Below, piece after piece: positions 1 through 8,871 of a stretch of DNA of 64,000 nt. This DNA is from Oenococcus kitaharae DSM 17330 (GTDB taxonomy: Bacteria; Bacillota; Bacilli; Lactobacillales; Lactobacillaceae). The translations under genes and the position numbers were made by a program. Within the stretch, counting starts at the first letter, position 1, and every line of letters starts with the position of its first letter. The stretch is taken from the NCBI RefSeq assembly GCF_000241055.1, contig NZ_CM001398.1, positions 186,001 through 250,000 on the forward strand, read 5' to 3'. Below the pieces are notes generated by a model, which ran no database searches, was not told the DNA's origin, and saw nothing but the letters and a program-made list of their open reading frames with translations.

Positions 1-428
1 CTTGGCATCGAACCAGCCTTGTCTTTTAATCCAACTCGATCAAGCAGATCTAAGGCATATTTTTCGTTTTCCTCTTCCGGAATATGATTCACAATTCTAG
101 GAGCCAACATGACATTTTCCAGCACCGACTTATTGTTGTATAAGTTAAAATGCTGAAAAACCATACCAACACGTTTGCGAATCTTATTGATATCGGTTTT
201 CGGATCATGAATATCAAAACCGTTGACGGTCAGATGCCCTTCCTGAATTGGTTCCAAACCGTTAATCGCCCGAATCAGGGTTGATTTTCCGGAACCTGAT
301 GGCCCGATCAAAACAACTGTCTCGCCACGATCAATGGTCAGATTTACTTTTTTCAAAGCGTGAAAACTACCGTAATATTTTTCTACGTCCTGAAACTGGA
401 TCATAATATCCTTTTTTTCTTCGGCCAT
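1..428 (-). CDS. Amino-acid ABC transporter ATPase (GlnQ type), cut by window edge
   Basis: N-terminal 142 residues of a polar amino-acid ABC ATPase; the rest lies left of the window. The start ATG at 428 follows an AAAGGAG Shine-Dalgarno at about 432-438. Visible motifs are Walker A GPSGSGKST, a Q-loop in VGMVFQHFNLY, and the family-typical LIRAINGLE. It would energise a membrane permease importing glutamine, glutamate or a similar amino acid. Substrate cannot be told from this fragment, and it is distinct from the complete ATPase at 48.1-48.8 kb. Confidence 0.9.
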   Translation of the reverse strand, partial: MAEEKKDIMIQFQDVEKYYGSFHALKKVNLTIDRGETVVLIGPSGSGKSTLIRAINGLEPIQEGHLTVNGFDIHDPKTDINKIRKRVGMVFQHFNLYNNKSVLENVMLAPRIVNHIPEEENEKYALDLLDRVGLKDKAGSMP

Positions 429-515
429 ATAAACTCCTTTCAAATAGGTCTTCTGGTTAATGAAATTATACAGAACATTGATCGGCAAAAACAAAAAATT
501 ATTAATTTTAATAAA

Positions 516-541
516 AAAAACGCCTTACTTGCCGGCGTTTT
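516..541 (-). terminator. Rho-independent terminator of exporter operon
   Basis: AAAACGCC pairs with GGCGTTTT, and on the minus strand a run of U follows. The stop codon of the upstream ABC exporter gene (525-527) sits in the loop, so the coding region ends inside the terminator. Confidence 0.8.
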
Positions 542-2339
542 CCATACTCTGCATTTTATAAAGATCGTAATAATAACCTTTTTGAGCTAATAACTGGCGA
601 TGTGTCCCTTGTTCGACCACAACGCCTTTGTCCAAAACGAGAATCAAATCAGCATCTTTGATCGTCGACAGTCGATGGGCAATGGCAATTGTTGTTCGAT
701 TGGTTCGCATATTCTTCAGTGCTCTTTGAATAGCTGCCTCAGTCTGCGTATCAATGTTAGCCGTCGCTTCATCGAGAATCAGAATTTTTGGATCCCGGAC
801 AATGGTTCTCGCAAATGAGATCAACTGTTTCTGTCCAGCCGACAGAGAGGACCCGCCTTCCAAAACTGGTGTTTTATAGCCGTGAGGCAGCGAATCAATG
901 AATTTATCTGCATCAACAAAACGTGCAGCGTCTACAATCTGCTGATCTGTAATTGAATCATCATACATCCGGATATTTGAATTGATGTCCCCATAAAACA
1001 TGAAACTGTCTTGCAGGACCAGTCCCATTTTTTCCCGAAAATCGACAGGATCCAGATCTCGAATATCCTGTCCATCAATTAAGATACTGCCCTTTTGGAA
1101 CTCATAGAAACGCATCAGCGCATTAATTGTGGACGATTTCCCAGAACCGGTGTGACCGACTAAAGCAATCGTCTGCCCTGGTTCGGCTGTAAAAGAAAGA
1201 TCATGCAGAATAGTTGTCTTGCCGTCATAAGAGAAATCGACGTGGCGAAATTCAATCTTGCCATCAGTAATTTTGCCATTAGCATTCTCGTGCTGAGCAG
1301 GTTCATAAGTCGTATCATCGAGAATCTTACCTGCACGATAACCGGAAACGACGCCATCCTGAAAAGTCGACAAACTTTGCTGCACATTATTCAAGGGATT
1401 AAAAATGTTGCCGATCCAGTTCGTAAAGGCATAAATCGTCCCGCCAGCAACAGCAGCCGTAAAGGACTGATTCCCTAAATACCAGAGAATGAACACTGTC
1501 GTCATACCAAGTAAAAGCTGGTTCATCGGGCCAAGGAGCCGTGAGTCCATTTTGACCATGTGAAAACGTGCATCAAAATATTCCTGATTGATCTTTTCGA
1601 ATTCACTCTTCATGCGTGTTTCTTGATGAAAGTTCTGAATGGTCTCGATGCCATTGATCGATTCAGCCAATTTAGCATTCAGAGCGGACAATTTAGCACG
1701 CATATTACGGTAAACACTTGAAGAATACTTTTGATAAACCCAGATCGTCAGCAAAGTCACAGGAACGATTAATAGCAGCCAATAGGACAAACCTGGATCT
1801 GAAGCGAACATAAAGATATACACACTAATGATTGAAGCAACCGCATAAATTAAATTGACCAGCAGCATCCAAAAATCAAAAAACGATTCAGTATCATTCA
1901 TAACTCGTGTAACAAGTGCACCGCCAGGAACCTGATCAAAATAACGCATACCCAGTTGATGCAGTTTGGCATATAGACGCTTACGAACGTTATTTAAAGC
2001 CGTTTCAGAGGCTTGTCCATACCAGAAATTCTGAAAATAAGTTAATATAGCAGAAAAAATTTGGATTGCGCCGAAACCTAGTGCAAATGAGATAACGGCA
2101 TTCAGCGGTGTATTAGGATTAGTCAACTGCTTATTCATGAAATTCTGCAGAATATAAGGCAGATAGCCGCTGATTAAAGTTGAGATCAGAGCAAATAAGA
2201 TCGCGCCGGCAAACATCCAATAGGCTGGTGTGGCCATTTTAATCAAACGCCAGACAACAGCTAGCTGTTCATGTACTGGAATTGATTGCGACCAAATGCT
2301 GTTATTTTTTTTGTTTTTTTCTACAGTATTATCTGCCAT
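525..2339 (-). CDS. Heterodimeric ABC exporter subunit with canonical catalytic site (LmrD/YheH type)
   Basis: A 604-residue half-transporter with an N-terminal six-helix ABC exporter domain (about residues 20-340) and a C-terminal nucleotide-binding domain. Walker A is GHTGSGKSS, Walker B LILDEA carries the catalytic Glu, and the H-loop reads AIAHRLS. The signature is LSAGQ rather than LSGGQ. Its partner is encoded directly upstream, the genes sharing one base (TAATG), so translation is coupled. By analogy with LmrCD, BmrCD and TM287/288 it should form a multidrug or lipid exporter. No substrate can be inferred. Family assignment is firm. Confidence 0.93.
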   Translation of the reverse strand: MADNTVEKNKKNNSIWSQSIPVHEQLAVVWRLIKMATPAYWMFAGAILFALISTLISGYLPYILQNFMNKQLTNPNTPLNAVISFALGFGAIQIFSAILTYFQNFWYGQASETALNNVRKRLYAKLHQLGMRYFDQVPGGALVTRVMNDTESFFDFWMLLVNLIYAVASIISVYIFMFASDPGLSYWLLLIVPVTLLTIWVYQKYSSSVYRNMRAKLSALNAKLAESINGIETIQNFHQETRMKSEFEKINQEYFDARFHMVKMDSRLLGPMNQLLLGMTTVFILWYLGNQSFTAAVAGGTIYAFTNWIGNIFNPLNNVQQSLSTFQDGVVSGYRAGKILDDTTYEPAQHENANGKITDGKIEFRHVDFSYDGKTTILHDLSFTAEPGQTIALVGHTGSGKSSTINALMRFYEFQKGSILIDGQDIRDLDPVDFREKMGLVLQDSFMFYGDINSNIRMYDDSITDQQIVDAARFVDADKFIDSLPHGYKTPVLEGGSSLSAGQKQLISFARTIVRDPKILILDEATANIDTQTEAAIQRALKNMRTNRTTIAIAHRLSTIKDADLILVLDKGVVVEQGTHRQLLAQKGYYYDLYKMQSMENAGK

Positions 2340-4102
2340 TAGTTATCACCTCCAGTCAGTTTAGCTTCATAATGAGAGGCCATCTCCTGCTGATGGAAGG
2401 TATCTGCATAGTAGCCGTTTTGTGCAAGAAGTTCTGCGTGGCTGCCGCGTTCGATGACCCGTCCATGCGCAAAGACAAGAATTTCGTCTGCGTTAATAAC
2501 CGAAGAAATTCTGGAAGCAGAAATAATTGTCGTCTGATCTTGACGCTGATTTTTCAAAGCTCCCAAAATCTCTTTTTCTGTACGAGCATCAACAGCTGAA
2601 AGAGCGTCATCTAAAATAAGAATTGCTGGATCGACAATCAATGCGCGGGCAATGGCAACACGCTGCTGCTGGCCGCCAGAAAGGCTGATGCCGTTTTCGC
2701 CGACTTCAGTCTCATATCCATTCGGCATTTGCAAAATATCGTCATGCAGCGCAGCTAATTTGGCAACTTGCTCGATTTCTTTTTGCGGTAGCTTTGGATT
2801 TGAAAAAGCAATATTTTCCGCAATACTGGTCGAAAAAAGGAAATTATCCTGGCTGACATAACCCAAGGAACTCAAATAGGCCGAGAGCTTATAATCGCGG
2901 ATATCGTGTCCAGAAAAGTCAATCTCACCATCATATGAATCGAATTCACGCAAAAGCAGGCGTAATAATGTCGTTTTTCCGGATCCCACCGGGCCCACTA
3001 AACCCAGGGTCTTGCCACGGCCGACCTTGACATCGATATTTTTTAAAACCGTCTTGGTACCATCCGGATATGCGAAGCCCTTCAAACGAATATTCAATTC
3101 GCCTGGCTTGACCTGGGCAATGCCATTGGGATCATCGTGGATAGCACTTTTCTCATTCATCAAGTCCATCACACGATCATAAGAAGCATTGCCTCGCTCT
3201 AGAACATTGAATAATTGTCCCAAAGCAAACATCGGCCAGACCAATTGACTCAAGTAGGCCGCAAAACTAACTAATTGGCCAATAGAAATTGTCCCCCGCA
3301 GAACAAATTCGCCACCCAAGATAATCGTTAGCACATATGAAAAGGACATCACAATCGTTGCCAGCGGGTCAAAAAGAGAATCGACGCGAGCAACATGCGA
3401 ATTCGTTTTAATCTGTTCGTCAGTCTGATGATTGAAATAATCGATATCTTCCTTAGACTGGCCAAGCGTCTTAATAACTTTCATACCCAAGAAGGATTCC
3501 TGTGTATGATCCGACATCTTGGAAAAACCTTCCTGATAAGCTGTAAACGCTTTACGCAGTCTCGGCATAATCAGTGAGACACCAAAAGCCAAAAATGGCA
3601 GCGGAATAATCGCAATCAGCGTTAAACGCCAGTCAACGGTTAAAATCATTGATGCCAAAACCAGAATGATGTTTGCCGATGAATCAAAAGTCATTAAGAT
3701 GCCGCCGGAAGCAACTCGCTGGATCGAAGACAAATCATTAGATGCGTGGCTCATTAAATCGCCAGTCCGGTATTTTTGATAAAAGGGTGCATCCATTTCC
3801 ATGTAGTGATCGTAAAGACGTTTGCGCAGCGTCCGTTCCAACAAGGCAGCACCCTTAACGATGTGCGTGTTCCAGCCATAACGAAAAACATAAGACGATA
3901 GAAAAAGCAAAGCCAGAATCAGCAAAAACACCAGCAGATATTGCCAGGTCAGATCTCTTTGAACGACTTTGTTTGTAAATAGGCCGATCATGTAGGGCGG
4001 GATGACATGCGACAAGTCAGTCAAGAACAGCAAAAATATCCCAACCGCGTACATCCGCCAATGTTCTTTAAAGAACCATTTTAACTTCAAAAATATACTC
4101 AT
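2339..4102 (-). CDS. Heterodimeric ABC exporter subunit with degenerate catalytic site (LmrC/YheI type)
   Basis: A 587-residue ABC exporter half-transporter, first gene of the pair. It has an N-terminal membrane domain and a C-terminal ATPase. Walker A is GPVGSGKTT and the signature LSGGQQQR is canonical. Walker B reads LILDDA, with Asp in place of the catalytic Glu, and the H-loop His is replaced in IISASRIS. These changes complement the partner at 525-2339, which keeps Glu but has LSAGQ. The ATG at 4102 follows a GGAGC Shine-Dalgarno about 9 nt upstream. Confidence 0.93.
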   Translation of the reverse strand: MSIFLKLKWFFKEHWRMYAVGIFLLFLTDLSHVIPPYMIGLFTNKVVQRDLTWQYLLVFLLILALLFLSSYVFRYGWNTHIVKGAALLERTLRKRLYDHYMEMDAPFYQKYRTGDLMSHASNDLSSIQRVASGGILMTFDSSANIILVLASMILTVDWRLTLIAIIPLPFLAFGVSLIMPRLRKAFTAYQEGFSKMSDHTQESFLGMKVIKTLGQSKEDIDYFNHQTDEQIKTNSHVARVDSLFDPLATIVMSFSYVLTIILGGEFVLRGTISIGQLVSFAAYLSQLVWPMFALGQLFNVLERGNASYDRVMDLMNEKSAIHDDPNGIAQVKPGELNIRLKGFAYPDGTKTVLKNIDVKVGRGKTLGLVGPVGSGKTTLLRLLLREFDSYDGEIDFSGHDIRDYKLSAYLSSLGYVSQDNFLFSTSIAENIAFSNPKLPQKEIEQVAKLAALHDDILQMPNGYETEVGENGISLSGGQQQRVAIARALIVDPAILILDDALSAVDARTEKEILGALKNQRQDQTTIISASRISSVINADEILVFAHGRVIERGSHAELLAQNGYYADTFHQQEMASHYEAKLTGGDN

Positions 4103-4253
4103 AAAAAACTTGCTCCGAATAAAAAGTCGAATTAAAAATCCCGATAGCTTCCATTCTATCTCATTGCGTCAAGCCCATGTTTACAGCTATGATACAAATT
4201 TTTCCGCTCGCTAAAATCTGCTCGCTGCCAATTGGATTTGTGATCTAGCCTAA

Positions 4254-4296
4254 AAAACTGCTGTCATTGCAATGATCAACAATAACAGCAGTTTAA
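4254..4296 (-). terminator. Terminator after manA
   Basis: AAAACTGCTGT pairs with ACAGCAGTTTT around a central segment, followed on the minus strand by U residues. It lies just downstream of the manA stop and would end the mannose operon. The rest of the 4103-4304 gap holds the upstream region of the ABC exporter; I see no convincing promoter in it. Confidence 0.8.
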
Positions 4297-4304
4297 AATT
4301 CAAC

Positions 4305-5270
4305 TTAATCGACGGCTTCAGAAGCAATTATGTGTAATTGGCCTTCAATTTGCCAATCAGATACAGTTGCCGGAATCAAAAAATGCATCCCCTTTTGCAG
4401 CAAATGTGATTCGTGATTGATAACAAGACTGCCCGAACCAGAAATAACGGAGCAGAGTGTATAGGCACCAATCTCATGATGCAAGACTAGACTGTCGAAA
4501 ATTTCCCAGCCCCAGACTGCAAAGTAAGGTGAAAGGGGTGGTTCAACATAATTTGTTATGACATTGTCTCCGATCCGTTGATAGGAGATCTGCAGTTCTG
4601 GCGCCTTGAAAGGTACCGTTATCACCTCTTCAGACTTTTGAATATGCAAGGATCGTTTTTCATGAGTCTGCTGATCCACTCGGTCATAGTCATAAAGACG
4701 ATAAGTCGTGTCCGAACTCTGCTGAGTTTCAAGCGCGACAATTCCTGCATTCAAGGCATGGACCGTACCACTGGGAACATAGACAAAATCACCAGCCTTC
4801 ACAGGCAGCCTTTTTAAAAAATGTTCCCAATCGCCCGCTGCAATCATCTTTTTCATCTCATCTCGAGACTTGGCCTGATGGCCATAAATCAGATAGGCGC
4901 CTGGATCAGCACTGATAATATACCAACATTCCGTTTTCCCTAATTCATGCTCATGTTCTTCAGCATAGGCATCATCGGGGTGTACTTGAACCGAAAGGCT
5001 GTCTTCGGCATCAAGAATTTTCGTGAGTAAAGGGAAGGGTTTGTCAGCATTATGGCTACCAAACAATTCGGGCTCGTGCGCCCATAAATCATCTAAAAAC
5101 TGTCCACGATAAGAACCGTTCTCTACTTGCGATCTACCATGAGGATGAGCTGAAATGGCCCAACACTCGCCAATCCTGCCATCTGGCAGATCGTAGCCGA
5201 ACATATCAGCCAACTTACGGCCACCCCAAATTTTTTCATGAAAAACCGGTTTGAAAAATAAGACATCCAC
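4305..5270 (-). CDS. manA: Mannose-6-phosphate isomerase, class I
   Basis: A 321-residue cupin-fold Zn enzyme converting mannose-6-P to fructose-6-P. Family motifs are HEKIWGGRKL near the N-terminus, SVQVHPDDAYAEEH and LGKTECWYI (metal site), and YVPSGTVHALNAG. It closes the mannose PTS operon and feeds PTS-imported mannose into glycolysis. The start is GTG at 5270, 6 nt after GGAGGAA; a downstream ATG at 5266 is in another frame. Length is typical of the short Gram-positive class. Confidence 0.94.
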   Translation of the reverse strand: MDVLFFKPVFHEKIWGGRKLADMFGYDLPDGRIGECWAISAHPHGRSQVENGSYRGQFLDDLWAHEPELFGSHNADKPFPLLTKILDAEDSLSVQVHPDDAYAEEHEHELGKTECWYIISADPGAYLIYGHQAKSRDEMKKMIAAGDWEHFLKRLPVKAGDFVYVPSGTVHALNAGIVALETQQSSDTTYRLYDYDRVDQQTHEKRSLHIQKSEEVITVPFKAPELQISYQRIGDNVITNYVEPPLSPYFAVWGWEIFDSLVLHHEIGAYTLCSVISGSGSLVINHESHLLQKGMHFLIPATVSDWQIEGQLHIIASEAVD

Positions 5271-5343
5271 AATATTTCCTCCATCCGGACAGCCGTCAAT
5301 GCAAATGCAATTTAGTCAAGGAGGTCAAACATTTGTTCAGTAA

Positions 5344-5724
5344 TTATGCTTTTTTATGGCTAAAAAGCGCTTTGATACCACGTCTGATTACTTGAAAAAA
5401 AGTCAGCGAACGTACCATGTGACCAGGTTTCACATACTTCTGCATGGCTTTCAACACTTTTTGAGGCTGACGCGAAGCAAAGGTATAACTACCGTTATGG
5501 TTCGTCTGCACCGTATAGCGCGGAATCCATTTGCCCTTAAACATCACTGAAGCAATGACGTAGTTAACATCTTTCCAGGGGATCTGAATATACTTTCGCA
5601 AATCTTTCTCGTTGTAAAATTCAAAACCCTTGTTGCCAATCATGATCTTGCCGTATTCAGATAAGCCTAAAAAAGACGTTGCCGGAATAACTAAATCAAC
5701 TTTCGAATTAAGCGACTGTACCAT
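5344..5724 (-). CDS. manO: DUF956 family protein of the mannose operon (ManO-like)
   Basis: A 126-residue protein recognised as DUF956, a family found almost only next to mannose-class PTS genes in Firmicutes. It is rich in beta-strand with a basic C-terminus and no membrane helix. A structural resemblance to PH-like membrane-binding domains is possible, but I cannot show it. The biochemical role is not established; a regulatory or accessory role in the PTS is inferred from context. Start ATG follows AAGGAGAACCAA. A hairpin separates it from the IID gene. Confidence 0.85.
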   Translation of the reverse strand: MVQSLNSKVDLVIPATSFLGLSEYGKIMIGNKGFEFYNEKDLRKYIQIPWKDVNYVIASVMFKGKWIPRYTVQTNHNGSYTFASRQPQKVLKAMQKYVKPGHMVRSLTFFQVIRRGIKALFSHKKA

Positions 5725-5767
5725 TTGGTTCTCCTTTTTAATAACAGCGAAACTAGCTTTTCAGCAA

Positions 5768-5809
5768 AAGAACGATCCCATTCAGTAAGCCTGAACTAAG
5801 ATCGTTCTT
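5768..5809 (-). terminator. Intercistronic hairpin between PTS IID and DUF956 gene
   Basis: AAGAACGATC pairs with GATCGTTCTT (10 bp), with a second inner stem TTCAG/CTGAA. The U-run on the minus strand is short (UUUUGC), so partial termination or mRNA processing is more likely than a full stop. It would let the PTS cistrons be expressed above manO and manA. Confidence 0.6.
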
Positions 5810-5829
5810 AAATAACTTATAAACTCGGC

Positions 5830-6747
5830 TTACAAGATATTCAATACGTGAGCCACAATACCAAAGACGAAGATACCAATAATAATGATAATTGGCGAAA
5901 CCTTTTTCTTTAATAGCCACATGCAGAAGAAAGTCAGCAATAAAGCTGCCAGTCCTGGAATCAAAGAATCCAAGTTATTCTGCAAGGTGGTAACACGTGT
6001 TGCACTCAGCGCCAAACCGCTCTGATATTGAGTGAAAGCTTCCTGCAATCCGTTGTGGGTCAAAGGAATCTTGGTCCAATCAATGTAAGCACCTTTAGCT
6101 AAACGCACATTAGAAACGACTGGCGTAAATCGAATTGAAACCCAGCGCTGTACCAAGGCTGCCAGAACAAACATACCCATGATTGAAGCGCCCTTTGTCA
6201 CATCCTGCAGCAAACCGCCGGAAAGGTCTTCTGTAATTCGAGACCCGGCCCGATAACCAAATTCCTGGGTATACCACATAAATCCCCAACGAATAATGTT
6301 CCAAAGAACAAAGAACAAGATTGGTCCAAGAATATTACCGCTTAAAGCTAATGAAGCACCTAAAGCACCTAAGATAGGACGAACCGTGTACCAAAAGACT
6401 GGATCACCGACACCAGCCAGCGGACCCATCATGCCGACTTTAACACCTTGAATGGCAACATCATCAACAGCTGCACCGTTCGCACGGTCCTCTTCCAAGG
6501 CCAAAGTCACACCGATAACTGGTGAAGCCAGATAAGGGTGAGTGTTAAAGAATTCAAGGTGCCGCTTCAGGGCGGCTATCCGATCATCTTTATTTGGATA
6601 TAATTTCTTGATAGCTGGGATTAAGGAAAATACCCAGCCGCCGTTTTGCATACGCTCATAATTCCATGACCCTTGGATAAAGGTGGAACGCCAAGCAACA
6701 GCTAAACGGTCTCTCTTAGTTAAATGAACCTTTTTTTCATCTGCCAT
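5830..6747 (-). CDS. manN: PTS mannose-class transporter, IID membrane component
   Basis: A 305-residue EIID protein of the mannose/fructose/sorbose class. It opens with the family pattern LTKRDRLAVAWRSTFIQGSWNYERMQNGG, contains the GMMGPLAGVGDPVFWYTVRPI loop, and ends in hydrophobic helices. With IIC it forms the sugar-translocating membrane complex. It is the third PTS gene, 19 nt after IIC, with GGAGG upstream of its ATG. Mannose-class systems in lactic acid bacteria usually carry glucose and mannose and can be a class IIa bacteriocin receptor (family knowledge). Confidence 0.95.
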   Translation of the reverse strand: MADEKKVHLTKRDRLAVAWRSTFIQGSWNYERMQNGGWVFSLIPAIKKLYPNKDDRIAALKRHLEFFNTHPYLASPVIGVTLALEEDRANGAAVDDVAIQGVKVGMMGPLAGVGDPVFWYTVRPILGALGASLALSGNILGPILFFVLWNIIRWGFMWYTQEFGYRAGSRITEDLSGGLLQDVTKGASIMGMFVLAALVQRWVSIRFTPVVSNVRLAKGAYIDWTKIPLTHNGLQEAFTQYQSGLALSATRVTTLQNNLDSLIPGLAALLLTFFCMWLLKKKVSPIIIIIGIFVFGIVAHVLNIL

Positions 6748-6766
6748 TTTCTATTCCTCCTTTTCC

Positions 6767-7570
6767 TCAGTAATCATTCAAGATATTGTCAATCGGATCA
6801 CCAGCATTGCTGCTGCCACCGCCATTTGACGAACTGCCTTTTTTAGAAAGATCAAGATAGATCAAGGCAAGCGAGATACCAATAGCACCAATCGCAATCA
6901 AAGTCAGATTTGTGACGGTTGCAATAACAAAACCGAGAATAAAGAATGGCCAAACTTCGCGGCTGGACATCATGTTGATAACCATTGCATAACCAACAGC
7001 CACAACCATGCCACCACCGATTGTCATACCGGCGTTCAGCCATGCAGGCATCGCACTTAAGACACCTCTAACGGCGCTAGCCGGAATGAAGAGCAATAGT
7101 GCAGCGGGAATTGCTATACGCAGGCCCTGCATGCAGATCGCAATAATATGCCAGAGATCAATACTCCCAATATCACCACGATCCGCGGCCCGGTCCATGA
7201 TATGGATAATCGGTACGGCTAAGGTACGTGCGACCATTGTTAGGAACAAGCCAGCAACAGCCAGCGGAATCGCTAGGCCGATCGCAGAAGAAACACCCTT
7301 AGTTCCTTGTCCACCCAAAACCAGAATAATTGATGAAGCAACTGAGGCCAGAGCGGCATCAGGGGCAACTGCGGCACCAATGTTAGCCCAGCCCAAAGCA
7401 ATCAACTGCAAGGATCCGCCTAACATGATACATGGAACCAAATCACCGGTAACGAGCCCGATCAATGTACAAGCGACCAAGGGCTGATGAAACTCAAACT
7501 CGTCTAGGATACCTTCCATACCAGCAAAGAAGGCAACTATGACAACTAAAATCATTGATATGACTGACAT
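6767..7570 (-). CDS. manM: PTS mannose-class transporter, IIC membrane component
   Basis: A 267-residue EIIC with multiple membrane helices, starting MSVISMILVVIVAFFAGMEG. The Ala/Gly-rich segments around LGGSLQLIALGWANIGAA are typical. It lies directly after the IIAB gene, whose stop ends one base before this start region, so translation is coupled. The C-terminus has a Gly/Ser-rich tail. It forms the substrate channel with IID. Confidence 0.95.
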   Translation of the reverse strand: MSVISMILVVIVAFFAGMEGILDEFEFHQPLVACTLIGLVTGDLVPCIMLGGSLQLIALGWANIGAAVAPDAALASVASSIILVLGGQGTKGVSSAIGLAIPLAVAGLFLTMVARTLAVPIIHIMDRAADRGDIGSIDLWHIIAICMQGLRIAIPAALLLFIPASAVRGVLSAMPAWLNAGMTIGGGMVVAVGYAMVINMMSSREVWPFFILGFVIATVTNLTLIAIGAIGISLALIYLDLSKKGSSSNGGGSSNAGDPIDNILNDY

Positions 7571-8557
7571 TTACTCTTTCTCCTTCGTGTCATCCAGCTG
7601 GAATCCGGCTTTTTTAATCATTGGCATCAGATCCTGACTGTTATCTGCAGGCACCTTCCGAACATCAAACTTGACACCCTCATCACGCAGATGTTCAAAA
7701 GTCTTGACATCATTTTCATCAACGGCCAACACATTGTTGATCATGGTCTTGCCTTCTGAATGGGCTAACGAACCAATGTTCAACTCAGGTATTTTGACAC
7801 CGCCATCTACCGCGCGGGCAACATCTTGTGGTGTTTCAAAAAGAAGCAGGAAACGCTGATTACCAAACCTTGGATCATGCCAAATCTCTATCAATTTCTC
7901 AATCGGTATAACATTGGCTTTGACTTCCGGGGGAGCCGCTTCTGTGATGAGCGACTTCCTTAATTGGTCCTTGGCTACCGCATCAGAGACAACGACAATC
8001 CGTGTCGGATGAACCGACTTAGACCAAGCAGTCGCCACTTGTCCGTGCAGCAGGCGAGAATCCAACCGAGCAAGACTGATCTTCAATTGCCCATTGCCTT
8101 GAGCAACCATTGCTGGTGCCGGTTTGGGCTGAGATGCGTTTCCAGTATCATTCCCAGCCAAGCTCTCAGGCTTGATACGAACACCAGCCCGGCCTTCACC
8201 AAGGATGTGAGCTGCAATCTCGTGAGCGCTATTTAAACTCAAACGCGAAGAGTAAGCTTCAATCAGCATCGGCAAATTCAAACCGGTGACAATCGCCATC
8301 TTATCCTTGTGTTCTTCGTAAATAGCATTCGATTGATTGAATGGAGAGCCTCCCCAAAGATCAATCAGGAACAGAACTTCATCGTCACTCCCAAAGCCGG
8401 CAATGGCAGCTTCCAAATGTTTTCTTAAGTCTTCCGGCCCTTCATTGGGCATAAAAGTAACAGCAGTTACTTCTTTTTGCTCTCCGAAAATCATAGACCC
8501 CGACTGAAGAATACCCTTGGCAAATTCGCCATGACTTGCGATGACTATTCCAACCAT
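7571..8557 (-). CDS. manL: PTS mannose-class IIAB phosphotransferase
   Basis: A cytoplasmic two-domain protein of 328 residues. IIA (about 1-125) has the phospho-accepting His9 in IASHGEF. A Pro/Ala/Gly-rich linker follows (about 131-157). IIB (about 158-328) has the active His171 in DSRLLHGQVATAW. It takes phosphate from HPr and passes it to sugar crossing IIC-IID. I chose the ATG at 8557, not an upstream one at 8581, because AAGGAGG at 8566-8572 is well placed and IIA domains begin MVGIVIASHG. Confidence 0.95.
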   Translation of the reverse strand: MVGIVIASHGEFAKGILQSGSMIFGEQKEVTAVTFMPNEGPEDLRKHLEAAIAGFGSDDEVLFLIDLWGGSPFNQSNAIYEEHKDKMAIVTGLNLPMLIEAYSSRLSLNSAHEIAAHILGEGRAGVRIKPESLAGNDTGNASQPKPAPAMVAQGNGQLKISLARLDSRLLHGQVATAWSKSVHPTRIVVVSDAVAKDQLRKSLITEAAPPEVKANVIPIEKLIEIWHDPRFGNQRFLLLFETPQDVARAVDGGVKIPELNIGSLAHSEGKTMINNVLAVDENDVKTFEHLRDEGVKFDVRKVPADNSQDLMPMIKKAGFQLDDTKEKE

Positions 8558-8610
8558 CGTGCTATCCTCCTTAACTTCCATTCTGGAAGTTTCTTCATCG
8601 TACTTGATCT

Positions 8611-8639
8611 ATTCTAATCTCTTTCTGAGATAATCGCAA
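8611..8639 (-). promoter_or_regulatory. Promoter of mannose PTS operon
   Basis: A -35 hexamer TTGCGA (8634-8639), a 17-bp spacer and a -10 hexamer TAGAAT (8611-8616) lie about 54 bp upstream of the IIAB ATG. The -35 forms the end of the cre site. Confidence 0.72.
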
Positions 8640-8648
8640 GCGCTTACA
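8635..8648 (-). promoter_or_regulatory. cre site (CcpA) at mannose PTS promoter
   Basis: On the minus strand it reads TGTAAGCGCTTGCG, close to the CcpA consensus TGWAANCGNTNWCA. It overlaps the -35 hexamer, so bound CcpA-HPr(Ser-P) should block RNA polymerase. A weaker related sequence, TAAGTGCTTAAA, follows about 10 bp further upstream. Confidence 0.75.
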
Positions 8649-8700
8649 TATTTAAGCACTTACATTTTGTAAATTTTTCATATTTTCTAAAAGAGATACG

Positions 8701-8726
8701 AAAAAACAGGCACAAAGTCCTGCTTT
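8701..8726 (-). terminator. Terminator after tRNA-Pro
   Basis: On the minus strand, GCAGG pairs with CCUGU across the loop ACUUUGUG and is followed by U6. It lies about 37 nt past the 3' end of the tRNA gene. Confidence 0.65.
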
Positions 8727-8762
8727 AGCATCGAATATCCTGAATTAAAAACATTGATCTGA

Positions 8763-8836
8763 TCGGGATGACGGGATTCGAACCCATGACCCCCACGTCC
8801 CGAACGTGGTGCTCTACCAAGCTGAGCTACATCCCG
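8763..8836 (-). tRNA. tRNA-Pro (anticodon CGG)
   Basis: The cloverleaf is visible. Acceptor arms CGGGATG and CATCCCG pair, the D-arm carries TAGCTCAGCTTGGTAGAGCA, the anticodon stem CCACG/CGTGG encloses loop TTCGGGA with anticodon CGG, and the T-arm contains GGTTCGAATCC. The discriminator base is A. CCA is not encoded and must be added after transcription. It lies 35 bp downstream of kimA on the same strand and may share transcripts with it. Confidence 0.95.
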
Positions 8837-8871
8837 TACATGCGGTTTTTAAACCCGCAATAACTATTGTA

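Noticed and set aside
360-590. Plus-strand 76-aa frame
   Set aside because: It overlaps the minus-strand ABC ATPase and terminator and has no protein-like features.
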